Source: an uncultured Faecalibacterium sp. (GTDB taxonomy: Bacteria; Bacillota; Clostridia; Oscillospirales; Ruminococcaceae). Taken from it: a stretch of DNA of 64,000 nt. The notes under the pieces are model-generated. The model made no database searches and was not told where the DNA came from. It saw only the letters and a program-made list of their open reading frames with translations. The stretch is from assembly GCA_934503275.1 (NCBI GenBank), contig CAKSVD010000009.1:11362-75361 (forward strand), given 5' to 3'. Both the position numbers and the translations under genes were made by a program. Shown one piece after another: positions 33,023 through 40,328 of the stretch (within the stretch, counting starts at the first letter, position 1; every line of letters starts with the position of its first letter).

Positions 33023-34792
33023 ATGCACCCTTTGACGGAATATCCCCGCCCGGCCATGCGCCGGGACAGCTACGAGAACCTGAACGGCCTGTGGCAATAC
33101 GCCATCACCGCCTCGGCACAGCGCCCGGCGGGCTGGGACGGTGAGATCTTGGTGCCCTACGCGCCGGAGTGCCGCGCCTCCGGGGTGGGGCGCGCGCTGC
33201 AGCCCGGGCAGTGGCTGCACTACCACCGGTACTTTGCGCCGCCCGCCGGGACAGGCGGCCGGGTGCTGCTGCACTTCGGTGCGGTGGACTACGCCTGCGC
33301 CGTGCAGGTGAACGGCCATCTGGTGGGCGGCCACCGGGGCGGCTACTGGCCCTTTACGCTGGATATCACCGCGCAGCTCAACGGCACTGGCCGCAACAGC
33401 CTGTGGGTGGCGGTGCAGGACCCCACCGGCCACGGCATACAGGCGCGGGGCAAGCAGACCTTGCAGCCCGGCGGGATGTTCTACCCTGCGCAGAGCGGTA
33501 TCTGGCAGACGGTCTGGCTGGAGCGCGTGCCGGAAAATTACATCCAGTCTCTCACCGTTACGCCGGACTACGATGCCCGCACTGTGACTGTGAAAGTGCA
33601 TACCTCTGCGCCCGGCGGTGCGGTGAACCTGTGGGCGGTGGTGCGCGCCGGGGGTGTGACCATTGCCGAGGATTGGGGCGGCGATGAGGCCGACCGGGAC
33701 GGCACGGTGACGCTGCATATTGCGGACGAGTATTTCTTCCCGTGGAGCCCGGACACGCCCTTTTTGTACGACCTGACCGTGGGCACCACGCAGGGAGAGG
33801 AAGAGCAGATCGACACCGTGCACAGCTACTTTGCCCTGCGCAAGTGGAGCTGCGCACCGGACGCACGGGGCGTGCTGCGCTTCTGCCTGAACGATAAACC
33901 CATTCTGCTCAACGGCCTGCTGGATCAGGGCTACTGGCCGGAAGGGCTGTACACCCCGCCCTCGGATGCGGCGGTGGAGCGGGAGTTGAGCGAGGTAAAG
34001 GCGCTGGGCTACAACCTGCTGCGTAAGCACGCAAAGCTTGAGCCGCAGCGCTGGTACTATCACTGCGACAAGCTGGGGCTTGTGGTCTGGCAGGATATGG
34101 TCAACGGCGGCAGTAAGTATAACCTGTGGTTCGTCACCTACCTGACCAATGTTTTGCAGCCGCTTGTGCGCCGTCTGCCGGACAAAGCGCCCCTGTGGGG
34201 GCTGCTGAGCCGGGGGAGCGAAAACAGCCGCACCGAATATCGCCGGGAACTGGCAGATACCGTGCAGGCGCTGCGCTGCCACCCCTGCGTGGGCTGCTGG
34301 GTGCCCTTTAATGAGGGCTGGGGACAGTACGATGCCGCCGGGGCAGTACAGGCCATCCGTGCGCTGGACGATACCCGCCTTGTGGACGAGGCCAGCGGCT
34401 GGTACGATCAGGGCGGCGGGGATGTGTACTCTCTGCACAACTACTTCTACCCCCTGCGGGTGCGCCCGCAAACGCGCACCGTGGCGCTGAGCGAGTACGG
34501 CGGCATTGCATGGCCCATGCCCGGGCACGAGCCGCCCCGCAAGACCTACGGCTACGGCACAGCCAAAAGCCGGGAGGAACTGACCGCCCGGTACAAAAAA
34601 ATGCAGCTGGGCACGGTGCTGCCGCAGCTGCAAAAGGGGCTTTCGGCGCTGGTATACACCCAGCTGACCGACGTGGAGGACGAGGTGAACGGCCTGTTCA
34701 CCTACGACCGTACCGCCATCAAACCGGACGCCAACGCCGTCCGCTCGGTGAACGCTGCCCTTGCCGCAGAGTTTGCGAAAGTAATAAAATAA
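33023..34792 (+). CDS. Glycoside hydrolase family 2 protein
   Basis: The 589-residue protein has the three GH2 N-terminal parts, a jelly-roll sugar-binding domain (about 1-175, with LNGLWQYAI and HYHRYFAPP), an immunoglobulin-like domain and a TIM barrel. Acid/base Glu431 is in FNEGWGQ and the nucleophile Glu491 in LSEYGG. It lacks the long C-terminal domains of LacZ and any signal peptide, so it acts in the cytoplasm on imported oligosaccharides. Substrate (beta-galactoside, glucuronide or mannoside) cannot be told. The start at 33023 has a weak ribosome site; an upstream in-frame extension to 32915 would overlap repeat copy A and the promoter and is less likely. Confidence 0.85.
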   Translation: MHPLTEYPRPAMRRDSYENLNGLWQYAITASAQRPAGWDGEILVPYAPECRASGVGRALQPGQWLHYHRYFAPPAGTGGRVLLHFGAVDYACAVQVNGHLVGGHRGGYWPFTLDITAQLNGTGRNSLWVAVQDPTGHGIQARGKQTLQPGGMFYPAQSGIWQTVWLERVPENYIQSLTVTPDYDARTVTVKVHTSAPGGAVNLWAVVRAGGVTIAEDWGGDEADRDGTVTLHIADEYFFPWSPDTPFLYDLTVGTTQGEEEQIDTVHSYFALRKWSCAPDARGVLRFCLNDKPILLNGLLDQGYWPEGLYTPPSDAAVERELSEVKALGYNLLRKHAKLEPQRWYYHCDKLGLVVWQDMVNGGSKYNLWFVTYLTNVLQPLVRRLPDKAPLWGLLSRGSENSRTEYRRELADTVQALRCHPCVGCWVPFNEGWGQYDAAGAVQAIRALDDTRLVDEASGWYDQGGGDVYSLHNYFYPLRVRPQTRTVALSEYGGIAWPMPGHEPPRKTYGYGTAKSREELTARYKKMQLGTVLPQLQKGLSALVYTQLTDVEDEVNGLFTYDRTAIKPDANAVRSVNAALAAEFAKVIK

Positions 34793-34798
34793 AAACAA

Positions 34799-34860
34799 CG
34801 CCCGGGTTTTCCACGTCCTTCCTGCTGGAAGGTGGAAAACTCGGGCGCGCTGTTTTTTTT
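34799..34860. terminator. Bidirectional terminator between GH2 gene and serA
   Basis: A long stem built from CGCCCGGGTTTTCCAC and GTGGAAAACTCGGGCG with an inner CTTCC/GGAAG hairpin is followed by eight T residues on the plus strand and TTGTTTTTATTTT on the minus strand, serving both converging genes. Confidence 0.85.
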
Positions 34861-34890
34861 AAGAGGATATTCTGCTCCGGAGCGTACTGC

Positions 34891-36051
34891 TTACAGGATG
34901 CGCACCCGGATGACGGCGGGGATGCTGCTCAGCTTTTCGCTCAGGCGGGCATCCACGGCACCGGTGGCATCCAGCATGGTGTAGGCCATGCTCTTTTTGC
35001 TCTTGTTCACCATGTTTTCGATGTTCAGGCCCGCCTCGGTGGTCAGGGCGGTGATCTGGCTGATCATGCCCGGCTCGTTTTTGTGGATGATGCAGATGCG
35101 CTTGCCGCCGGCGCGGGGCTGGTGCACCTCCGGCAGGTTGACCGAGTGGGTAATGTTGCCGTTGCGCAGGTAATCGCTCAGTTCCTGCGCCGCCATGATG
35201 GCGCAGTTGTCCTCGGCCTCCGGGGTGGAGGCGCCAAGGTGCGGGGTGCACACGATGCCGGGACGGCCCAAAATGGCCTCGGAGGGGAAGTCGGTCATGT
35301 AGCCGGATACCTTGCCACTGTCCATGGCCTCCAGCAGGGCGGCGGTGTTCACCAGCTCACCGCGGGCGTAGTTCAGGATCTTGACGCCGTCCTTGCACAA
35401 GGCAAGGGTCTGGGCGTTGATGGTGTCCTTGGTGGTGGGCAGGTAGGGCACATGGATGGTAATGTAGTCGCACAGGGGCAGCATATCGTTCAGGTTTACG
35501 CAGTGGTGTACCTGACTGCTCAGGTTCCATGCGGCTTCAATGGAGATGTAGGGATCGTAGCCGTAGACCTCCATGCCCAGCTCGATGGCGCAGTTTGCCA
35601 CACGGGAGCCGATGGCACCCAGACCGATGACGCCAAGGGTCTTGCCCTTGATCTCGTTGCCCACGAACTGCTTTTTACCCTTTTCCACGCTCTTGGCCAT
35701 GGCCGGGTCACCGGCCAGACCCTGACACCACTGGGCGGCGGCGGCCACGTTGCGGCTGCCTGCGATGAGCATCCCGATGACCAGCTCCGCCACGGCATTG
35801 GCGTTGGCACCCGGGGTGTTGAACACCACGATGCCCTGCTCGCTGCAGCGCTCCAGCGGGATGTTGTTCACACCCGCACCGGCGCGGGCGATGGTCAGCA
35901 GGTTATCGTTGAAGGTGGTGTTCAAAAGGTCGGCGCTGCGCACCAGAATGCCGTCCGGGGCATCGGCATCCACCGAGACATCGAACTGGTTCTTGGGCAG
36001 CTTTGCCAGCCCGACCGGGCTGATGGCGTTGAGCGTTTTGATGGTGTACAT
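34891..36051 (-). CDS. serA: D-3-phosphoglycerate dehydrogenase SerA
   Basis: SerA oxidises 3-phosphoglycerate to 3-phosphohydroxypyruvate, the first step of serine synthesis. The 386 residues comprise the substrate domain, the NAD-binding Rossmann domain with GVIGLGAIGSRVA and a C-terminal ACT domain (about 315-386, RICIIHKNEPGMISQITAL block, seen in part as HKNEPGMISQITAL). It is a short-type SerA with ACT but no ASB domain; the ACT domain often senses serine. It follows serC by 15 bp on the same strand, so the two are an operon. Confidence 0.95.
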   Translation of the reverse strand: MYTIKTLNAISPVGLAKLPKNQFDVSVDADAPDGILVRSADLLNTTFNDNLLTIARAGAGVNNIPLERCSEQGIVVFNTPGANANAVAELVIGMLIAGSRNVAAAAQWCQGLAGDPAMAKSVEKGKKQFVGNEIKGKTLGVIGLGAIGSRVANCAIELGMEVYGYDPYISIEAAWNLSSQVHHCVNLNDMLPLCDYITIHVPYLPTTKDTINAQTLALCKDGVKILNYARGELVNTAALLEAMDSGKVSGYMTDFPSEAILGRPGIVCTPHLGASTPEAEDNCAIMAAQELSDYLRNGNITHSVNLPEVHQPRAGGKRICIIHKNEPGMISQITALTTEAGLNIENMVNKSKKSMAYTMLDATGAVDARLSEKLSSIPAVIRVRIL

Positions 36052-36066
36052 ATCTGAAACCCCTCT

Positions 36067-37149
36067 TTATGCATTCTCTTTGCGGAACTTCTCCATGAAG
36101 TCCACCAGCTTGTCCACGCCCTCGGCAGGCATGGCGTTGTAGATGGAGGCGCGCATACCGCCTACCAGACGGTGACCCTTCAGGTTCACAAAGCCCGCCT
36201 CGGCGGCCTCGGCGCAGAACTTTTTGTCCATGTCTGCGTTGGGGCTGGTGAAGGTGACGTTCATGGTGCTGCGGTAGCGGTGCTCCACAGGGTTCGTGAA
36301 GAACTCCTGCCCGTCCAGATAGTCGTACAGCACCTTGGCCTTGGCCTCGTTGATCTTTTGCATATTGGCAAGACCGCCGATGTCGTTTTCCAGATACTTC
36401 AGCACCAGACCGGTCATGTAGATGCACCAGCACGGCGGGGTGTTGTACATACTGTCCTTAGCCAGCAGGGTGGTGTAGTTCATCATGGTGGGCACGTTGT
36501 CTGCGGCGTGACCCAGCAGGTCATCCCGGATGATGGCAATGGCCATACCGGCGGGGGCTACGTTCTTCTGCACGCCAAAGTAGATGCAGCCGTACTTGCT
36601 TACATCCACGGGCTTGGAAAGGATCATGGAACTCATATCTGCCACCAGCGGCACGCCCTCCACCTGCGGCAACTCCACATACTGGGTGCCGAAGATGGTG
36701 TTGTTCTGGCAGATATGGATGTAGCTGGCGTCCTTATCGTAGTCAATAGCGTTTACATCCGGGATATAAGTGAAGTTTTTATCCTTGCTGGACGCTACGA
36801 TCTTGGCTTCACCGAACTTGGCAGCCTCCTTGGCAGCCAGACCCGAGAAGTTGCCGGACACGATGTAGTCTGCCTTGCCGGTGGTCATAAAGTTCAGCGG
36901 CACCATGGCAAACTGCTGGGTAGCGCCGCCCTGAAAGAAGCCAACCTTGTAGTTATCGGGGATATTCATCACCCGGCGCAGCGAGGCCTCGGTGTCCTTG
37001 ATGATGGCGTCGAACCACTTGCTGCGGTGGCTCATCTCCATGACGCTCTGACCGCTGTCGCCGTATTCCAGCAGCTCGGCCTGTGCCTGACGCAGCACCT
37101 TTTCGGGCAGCATACTGGGGCCTGCGCTGAAGTTATATACTCGTGCCAT
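36067..37149 (-). CDS. serC: Phosphoserine aminotransferase SerC
   Basis: SerC, a PLP-dependent aminotransferase of 360 residues, converts 3-phosphohydroxypyruvate to phosphoserine. The N-terminus MARVYNFSAGPSMLPEKVL is diagnostic and the PLP lysine lies in YFGVQKNVAPAGM. AGGAGAGG precedes the ATG at 37149; an open frame extends further upstream but has no family similarity. It leads the serC-serA operon; the phosphoserine phosphatase serB is not in this window. Confidence 0.96.
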   Translation of the reverse strand: MARVYNFSAGPSMLPEKVLRQAQAELLEYGDSGQSVMEMSHRSKWFDAIIKDTEASLRRVMNIPDNYKVGFFQGGATQQFAMVPLNFMTTGKADYIVSGNFSGLAAKEAAKFGEAKIVASSKDKNFTYIPDVNAIDYDKDASYIHICQNNTIFGTQYVELPQVEGVPLVADMSSMILSKPVDVSKYGCIYFGVQKNVAPAGMAIAIIRDDLLGHAADNVPTMMNYTTLLAKDSMYNTPPCWCIYMTGLVLKYLENDIGGLANMQKINEAKAKVLYDYLDGQEFFTNPVEHRYRSTMNVTFTSPNADMDKKFCAEAAEAGFVNLKGHRLVGGMRASIYNAMPAEGVDKLVDFMEKFRKENA

Positions 37150-37231
37150 AATGAACCTCTCCTTTTCCTGTGATACACCTATTACGCAGCACCGCCGTTT
37201 TTGCGGTGCGTCTGTTACTTTCCGTAGCCGT

Positions 37232-37261
37232 AGTATACCGGTTTTCTCATGCCGAAAACAA
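37232..37261 (-). promoter_or_regulatory. Promoter of serC-serA
   Basis: On the minus strand TTGTTT, 18 nt, TATACT, 83 nt before the serC start. The leader contains a GCACCG/CGGTGC hairpin at about 37187-37207. Confidence 0.55.
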
Positions 37262-37401
37262 GAGCATCTTTGCACAAAGATATTGCCCCTGCACCCCGCC
37301 TGAGAGCACAAAGCATACAAATGTGCACCGCGCAAGGACAAAATATAAGACAATTGTAAAAGATACGCACGATCCCCTGATTCCATGCGGATTTTCTGCT
37401 C

Positions 37402-37430
37402 TTGTAACTTTGGCATAAATGCGGTATACT
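37402..37430 (+). promoter_or_regulatory. Promoter facing the multi-hairpin element
   Basis: TTGTAA, 17 nt, TATACT. Transcription would start near 37437 and run into the hairpin element at 37482-37616 and then the BlaI-type gene. Confidence 0.6.
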
Positions 37431-37481
37431 GGGAAAACTAAGACAAATGCAAAAGAAAAACGAAGCTCAAATTGTGAAAGT

Positions 37482-37616
37482 GCGTTTGGAGCGGCCCGCA
37501 GAGCTTGTCGGGGCAAAGCCCCTCCATCTGCTAACGCAGACCGCTCTGCCGCTTAAAAGCCCCACTGGGGCTTTCATTGCTACGCTGCGCTCCGCAAACG
37601 CGGTCACTCCAAACGC
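37482..37616 (+). other. Multi-hairpin element with closing stem (structured RNA or MITE-like)
   Basis: GCGTTTGGAG (37482-37491) and CTCCAAACGC (37607-37616) are perfect inverted repeats closing a 135-nt unit. Inside are GCAGAGC/GCTCTGC (37498-37504, 37543-37549), which itself encloses GGGGC-AAA-GCCCC (37510-37522) and TCTGC-TAAC-GCAGA (37527-37540), and then AAAGCCCC-ACT-GGGGCTTT (37556-37574). This is a branched fold of five helices. It contains no ORF and may be a leader RNA, a standalone ncRNA or a non-autonomous mobile repeat. Confidence 0.55.
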
Positions 37617-37629
37617 GAAATAAAATAGT

Positions 37630-37680
37630 CATTCCGCTGAAAATGGTCAGAGCAAAGCGGAGACCATTCTAAATCGTCCC
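37630..37680 (+). repeat. Dispersed palindromic repeat, copy B
   Basis: ATTCCGCTGAAA, stem ATGGTC (37643-37648) with GACCAT (37662-37667) and a 13-nt loop, then TTCTAAATCGTCC. It lies between the multi-hairpin element and the BlaI-type gene. Confidence 0.7.
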
Positions 37681-37733
37681 GCCGCAAAAAACGGTGACTA
37701 AGGAGAATTGAATCATTCAAGGAGGTACAACAG

Positions 37734-38156
37734 ATGTATGGCTTACCGGATACCCTGCGGCCGCTTTCGGCGGCAGAAGAACAGGTGATGCTTGCGGTGT
37801 GGGCGTGCCCGGGCGCGGCGGCGCGGCGGGACATCAGCCAAAAACTCAAGGCCACCGGCTGGGCGGCGGCTACAGTGCTGAATTTTCTCTATCGGCTGGA
37901 GGAAAAAGGCTGGGTCAGGTCGGCAAAGCAGGGCAACTGCAACGTGTATGTGCCGCTGGTCACCCGGCGGGCGTACGGTGTGTACTGTATGCGCCAGCGG
38001 CTGGACACCCTGTTTGCAGGCGACCTTGCCGCCGCCGTTCATGCGCTGGTAAGCGAGAGCGGCTGCTCTCAGAGTACCTTGGAGCAGGCCATCCGGGTGC
38101 TGGAGGAGAAGCATCAGGAGACCGAGGAGTACGATTTGTACGATCCCTACGGTTGA
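37734..38156 (+). CDS. BlaI/MecI-type winged-helix repressor
   Basis: This 140-residue protein matches the penicillinase repressor family: LSAAEEQVMLAVWACPG, then the helix-turn-helix RRDISQKLKATGWAAATVLNFL-like segment (core SQKLKATGWAAATVLNFLYR) and wing EEKGWVRSAKQGN. The C-terminal dimerisation part follows. BlaI proteins are usually paired with a BlaR1 sensor protease; none is adjacent, so the signal is unknown. AAGGAGG is 9 nt before the ATG. Its leader contains the multi-hairpin element and repeat copy B. Confidence 0.85.
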   Translation: MYGLPDTLRPLSAAEEQVMLAVWACPGAAARRDISQKLKATGWAAATVLNFLYRLEEKGWVRSAKQGNCNVYVPLVTRRAYGVYCMRQRLDTLFAGDLAAAVHALVSESGCSQSTLEQAIRVLEEKHQETEEYDLYDPYG

Positions 38157-38186
38157 ATTGTTTTATTTTTGTTTACAAATGGTTGG

Positions 38187-38215
38187 TTGACACCGAAATA
38201 TCCGTTCTGTAATAT
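38187..38215 (+). promoter_or_regulatory. Promoter of the citrate synthase gene
   Basis: TTGACA, 17 nt, TAATAT, about 60 nt before the start codon at 38275. Confidence 0.65.
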
Positions 38216-38274
38216 AAAAGTTATTGAAAAACGAGAAACTGATATGGACGAATAGGAAAGGAGCAGCCAGATAC

Positions 38275-39633
38275 ATGGATCATTTGCAGAAGGTATTAAG
38301 CTACTTCGACCAGCAGCAGCCCCTTTGCGCAGAGCACGACCGCATCCCCAAGGACCTTTACCGGGAGTTCGGGGTCAAGGCGGGTCTGCGCGATGAGACG
38401 GGCAAGGGCGTGCTGGCAGGCCTGACCAACATCTCGGACATCCGGGCGTTCCAGTATGTGGACGGGGTCAAGCACCCGGCAGACGGTCAGCTGCTATACC
38501 GCGGCTACGACGTAAAGGACCTCATCAACGGCAGCCGCGGCAGCCGCTTTGCCTTTGAGGAGGCGGGCTATCTGCTGCTGTTTGGCCAGCTGCCCACCCC
38601 GGAGCAGCTGGAGCAGTTCTGTGCGGTGCTGGGCGAGTGCCGCACCATGCCCACCAACTTTACCCGCGATGTCATTATGAAGGCGCCCAGCCACGATATC
38701 ATGAACAGCATGGCGCGCAGCGTGCTGACGCTGGCCTCCTACGACCCCAAGGCGGCGGATCTGGACACCGCTAACGTGCTGCGCCAGAGCATCCAGCTGG
38801 CGGGCATCTTCCCCATGCTGGCGGTGTACAGCTACCACGCCTATAACCACTACGAAAAAGACGCCAGTATGTATATCCACCGTCCGGACCCCAGCCTTTC
38901 CACCGCAGAGAACTTTTTGCGGATGCTGCGCCCGGATATGCAGTACACCCCGCTGGAAGCCCGCGTGCTGGACGTGGCGCTGCTGCTGCACGCCGAGCAC
39001 GGCGGCGGCAACAACTCCACCTTTACCACCCGCGTGGTCACCTCCTCCGGCACCGACACCTACTCGGCCATGGCGGCGGCGCTATGCTCCCTCAAGGGCC
39101 CGCGCCACGGCGGTGCAAACCTGATGGTCATGCACATGATGCAGAACATCCGGGACAATCTCCACGATATCGAGGATGACGAGGAACTGGAGACCTACCT
39201 GAAAAAGCTGCTCCATGGCGAGGCCTTCGACCGCAAGGGTCTGATCTACGGCATGGGTCACGCCGTCTACTCCCTCAGCGACCCGCGCGAGGTGGTGTTC
39301 AAGGGTTATGTGGAGCAGCTTGCCCACGAAAAGGGACGGGATAAGGAACTTTCCCTCTACACCCGCATCGAGCGCATGGCACCGCAGCTTATCGCGCAGG
39401 AGCGCAAGATTTTCAAGGGCGTCAGCCCCAACGTGGACTTTTACAGCGGCTTTGTGTACGAGATGCTGGGCATCCCCATGGAACTGTACACCCCGCTGTT
39501 TGCCGTGGCGCGCGTCATGGGCTGGAGCGCCCACCGCATCGAGGAGCTGCTCAGCGCCAACAAGATCATCCGCCCAGCCTACAAGAGCCTTGGCGGCACC
39601 CACGATTATATCCCGCGCAGCCAGCGGGCATAA
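38275..39633 (+). CDS. Citrate synthase
   Basis: The 452-residue enzyme condenses acetyl-CoA and oxaloacetate. Key blocks are LLYRGYDVKDLI, the histidine segment LLLHAEHGGGNNSTFTTRV-type region (core LHAEHGGGNNSTFTTRVV), GPRHGGAN and GMGHAVYSLSDPR, which hold the catalytic histidines; PNVDFYSGFVYEMLGIP contains the catalytic Asp. Start 38275 has AAGGAGC 11 nt upstream. A MarR-like gene follows after 15 bp. In an anaerobe it likely feeds a partial TCA branch toward 2-oxoglutarate and glutamate; a 2-methylcitrate synthase role is not excluded. Confidence 0.92.
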   Translation: MDHLQKVLSYFDQQQPLCAEHDRIPKDLYREFGVKAGLRDETGKGVLAGLTNISDIRAFQYVDGVKHPADGQLLYRGYDVKDLINGSRGSRFAFEEAGYLLLFGQLPTPEQLEQFCAVLGECRTMPTNFTRDVIMKAPSHDIMNSMARSVLTLASYDPKAADLDTANVLRQSIQLAGIFPMLAVYSYHAYNHYEKDASMYIHRPDPSLSTAENFLRMLRPDMQYTPLEARVLDVALLLHAEHGGGNNSTFTTRVVTSSGTDTYSAMAAALCSLKGPRHGGANLMVMHMMQNIRDNLHDIEDDEELETYLKKLLHGEAFDRKGLIYGMGHAVYSLSDPREVVFKGYVEQLAHEKGRDKELSLYTRIERMAPQLIAQERKIFKGVSPNVDFYSGFVYEMLGIPMELYTPLFAVARVMGWSAHRIEELLSANKIIRPAYKSLGGTHDYIPRSQRA

Positions 39634-39648
39634 AGGGAGGGCATCAGC

Positions 39649-40101
39649 ATGGAAGAGTTGCAGCAGCATCAGGGGGAATGGTTCTTCCTCCACGAACTCA
39701 ACGTGGATAAGGTGTTCAGCACCATCCAGCGGGCAGATTATCTCATCCTGTATTATATCAAGGTGGCGCAGGAGGCAAATCCCGGCGAAAAACTCTATCT
39801 TGCCGACCTTGCCGCCGCCATGGGGGTGCAGGTGACCGAACTTTCCAAGGGCATCGAAAAGCTGCAGGACAACGGCTTTGTGGCATGGAAGACCGACCGC
39901 GAGGCCGGGCGCACCTATGTGGAACTTTCCAGCAAGACGGTGGAACTGATGGCAGAGGAGCGGGAACTTTTGCAGCGCTGCTACCGCCGGATGCGCGCCG
40001 AACTTGGGGACGAGGAACTGCGCCGCGCCGCTGCCACCATGCAGCGCGCTACCGCTATCCTGAAGGAAGAGCGGGAGAAGGAACTCCCCGCTGGGAAGTA
40101 A
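39649..40101 (+). CDS. MarR-like winged-helix protein
   Basis: This 150-residue protein has a helical N-terminus, a helix-turn-helix LYLADLAAAMGVQVTELSKGI and a wing DNGFVAWKTDREAGRTYVELS, and a helical C-terminus, the MarR arrangement. Sequence identity to named members is low by eye. It starts 15 bp after the citrate synthase gene with AGGGAGGG before the ATG, so it is probably co-transcribed and may control that gene or act elsewhere. Repeat copy C and a strong terminator follow. Confidence 0.75.
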   Translation: MEELQQHQGEWFFLHELNVDKVFSTIQRADYLILYYIKVAQEANPGEKLYLADLAAAMGVQVTELSKGIEKLQDNGFVAWKTDREAGRTYVELSSKTVELMAEERELLQRCYRRMRAELGDEELRRAAATMQRATAILKEEREKELPAGK

Positions 40102-40110
40102 CAGCTTTTA

Positions 40111-40164
40111 GAGAACGATTGGGAATGCGCGCCGCGTTCGCTTTGCGCATATTGAGCGGAAAAT
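40111..40164 (-). repeat. Dispersed palindromic repeat, copy C (inverted)
   Basis: Read on the minus strand: TTTTCCGCTCAAT, stem ATGCGC with GCGCAT (plus-strand 40145-40150 and 40125-40130), 14-nt loop, then TTCCCAATCGTTC. The loop differs from copy A at one base (AAAGCGAACGCGGC here, AAAGCGCACGCGGC in A). Confidence 0.7.
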
Positions 40165-40177
40165 AGAGTTTTAATTT

Positions 40178-40216
40178 GGGGTTCTGAAAAGCCTGCGGGC
40201 TTTTCAGAACCCCTTT
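40178..40216 (+). terminator. Terminator after citrate synthase and MarR-like genes
   Basis: A 16-bp perfect stem, GGGGTTCTGAAAAGCC with its complement (40198-40213), 4-nt loop, then TTTTTC. Confidence 0.9.
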
Positions 40217-40275
40217 TTCACGGGAGGAGTTTGGAAACGAACTCCCTCAGGCATCCCCAAGGGGCTGCCCGGTGT
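40217..40275. other. Short region with two further dyads
   Basis: GGAGTT (40226-40231) pairs with AACTCC (40240-40245), and CCCC-AA-GGGG (40255-40264) lies within a GCA/TGC dyad. There is no gene. It may be remnant repeat sequence like that at 37.5 kb. Confidence 0.35.
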
Positions 40276-40315
40276 AAAAAGAAATACCGGAGCATCCGCA
40301 GACACTCCGGTATTT
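40276..40315 (-). terminator. Terminator of the metallo-beta-lactamase lipoprotein gene
   Basis: AAATACCGGAG (40282-40292) pairs with CTCCGGTATTT (40305-40315); on the minus strand the stem is followed by CTTTTT. Confidence 0.85.
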
Positions 40316-40328
40316 TGAAAGGATGGCT

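Noticed and set aside
36067..37416. Longer form of serC starting near 37416
   Set aside because: The extra 89 residues have no similarity to aminotransferases and would include the serC promoter; a good ribosome site fixes the start at 37149.
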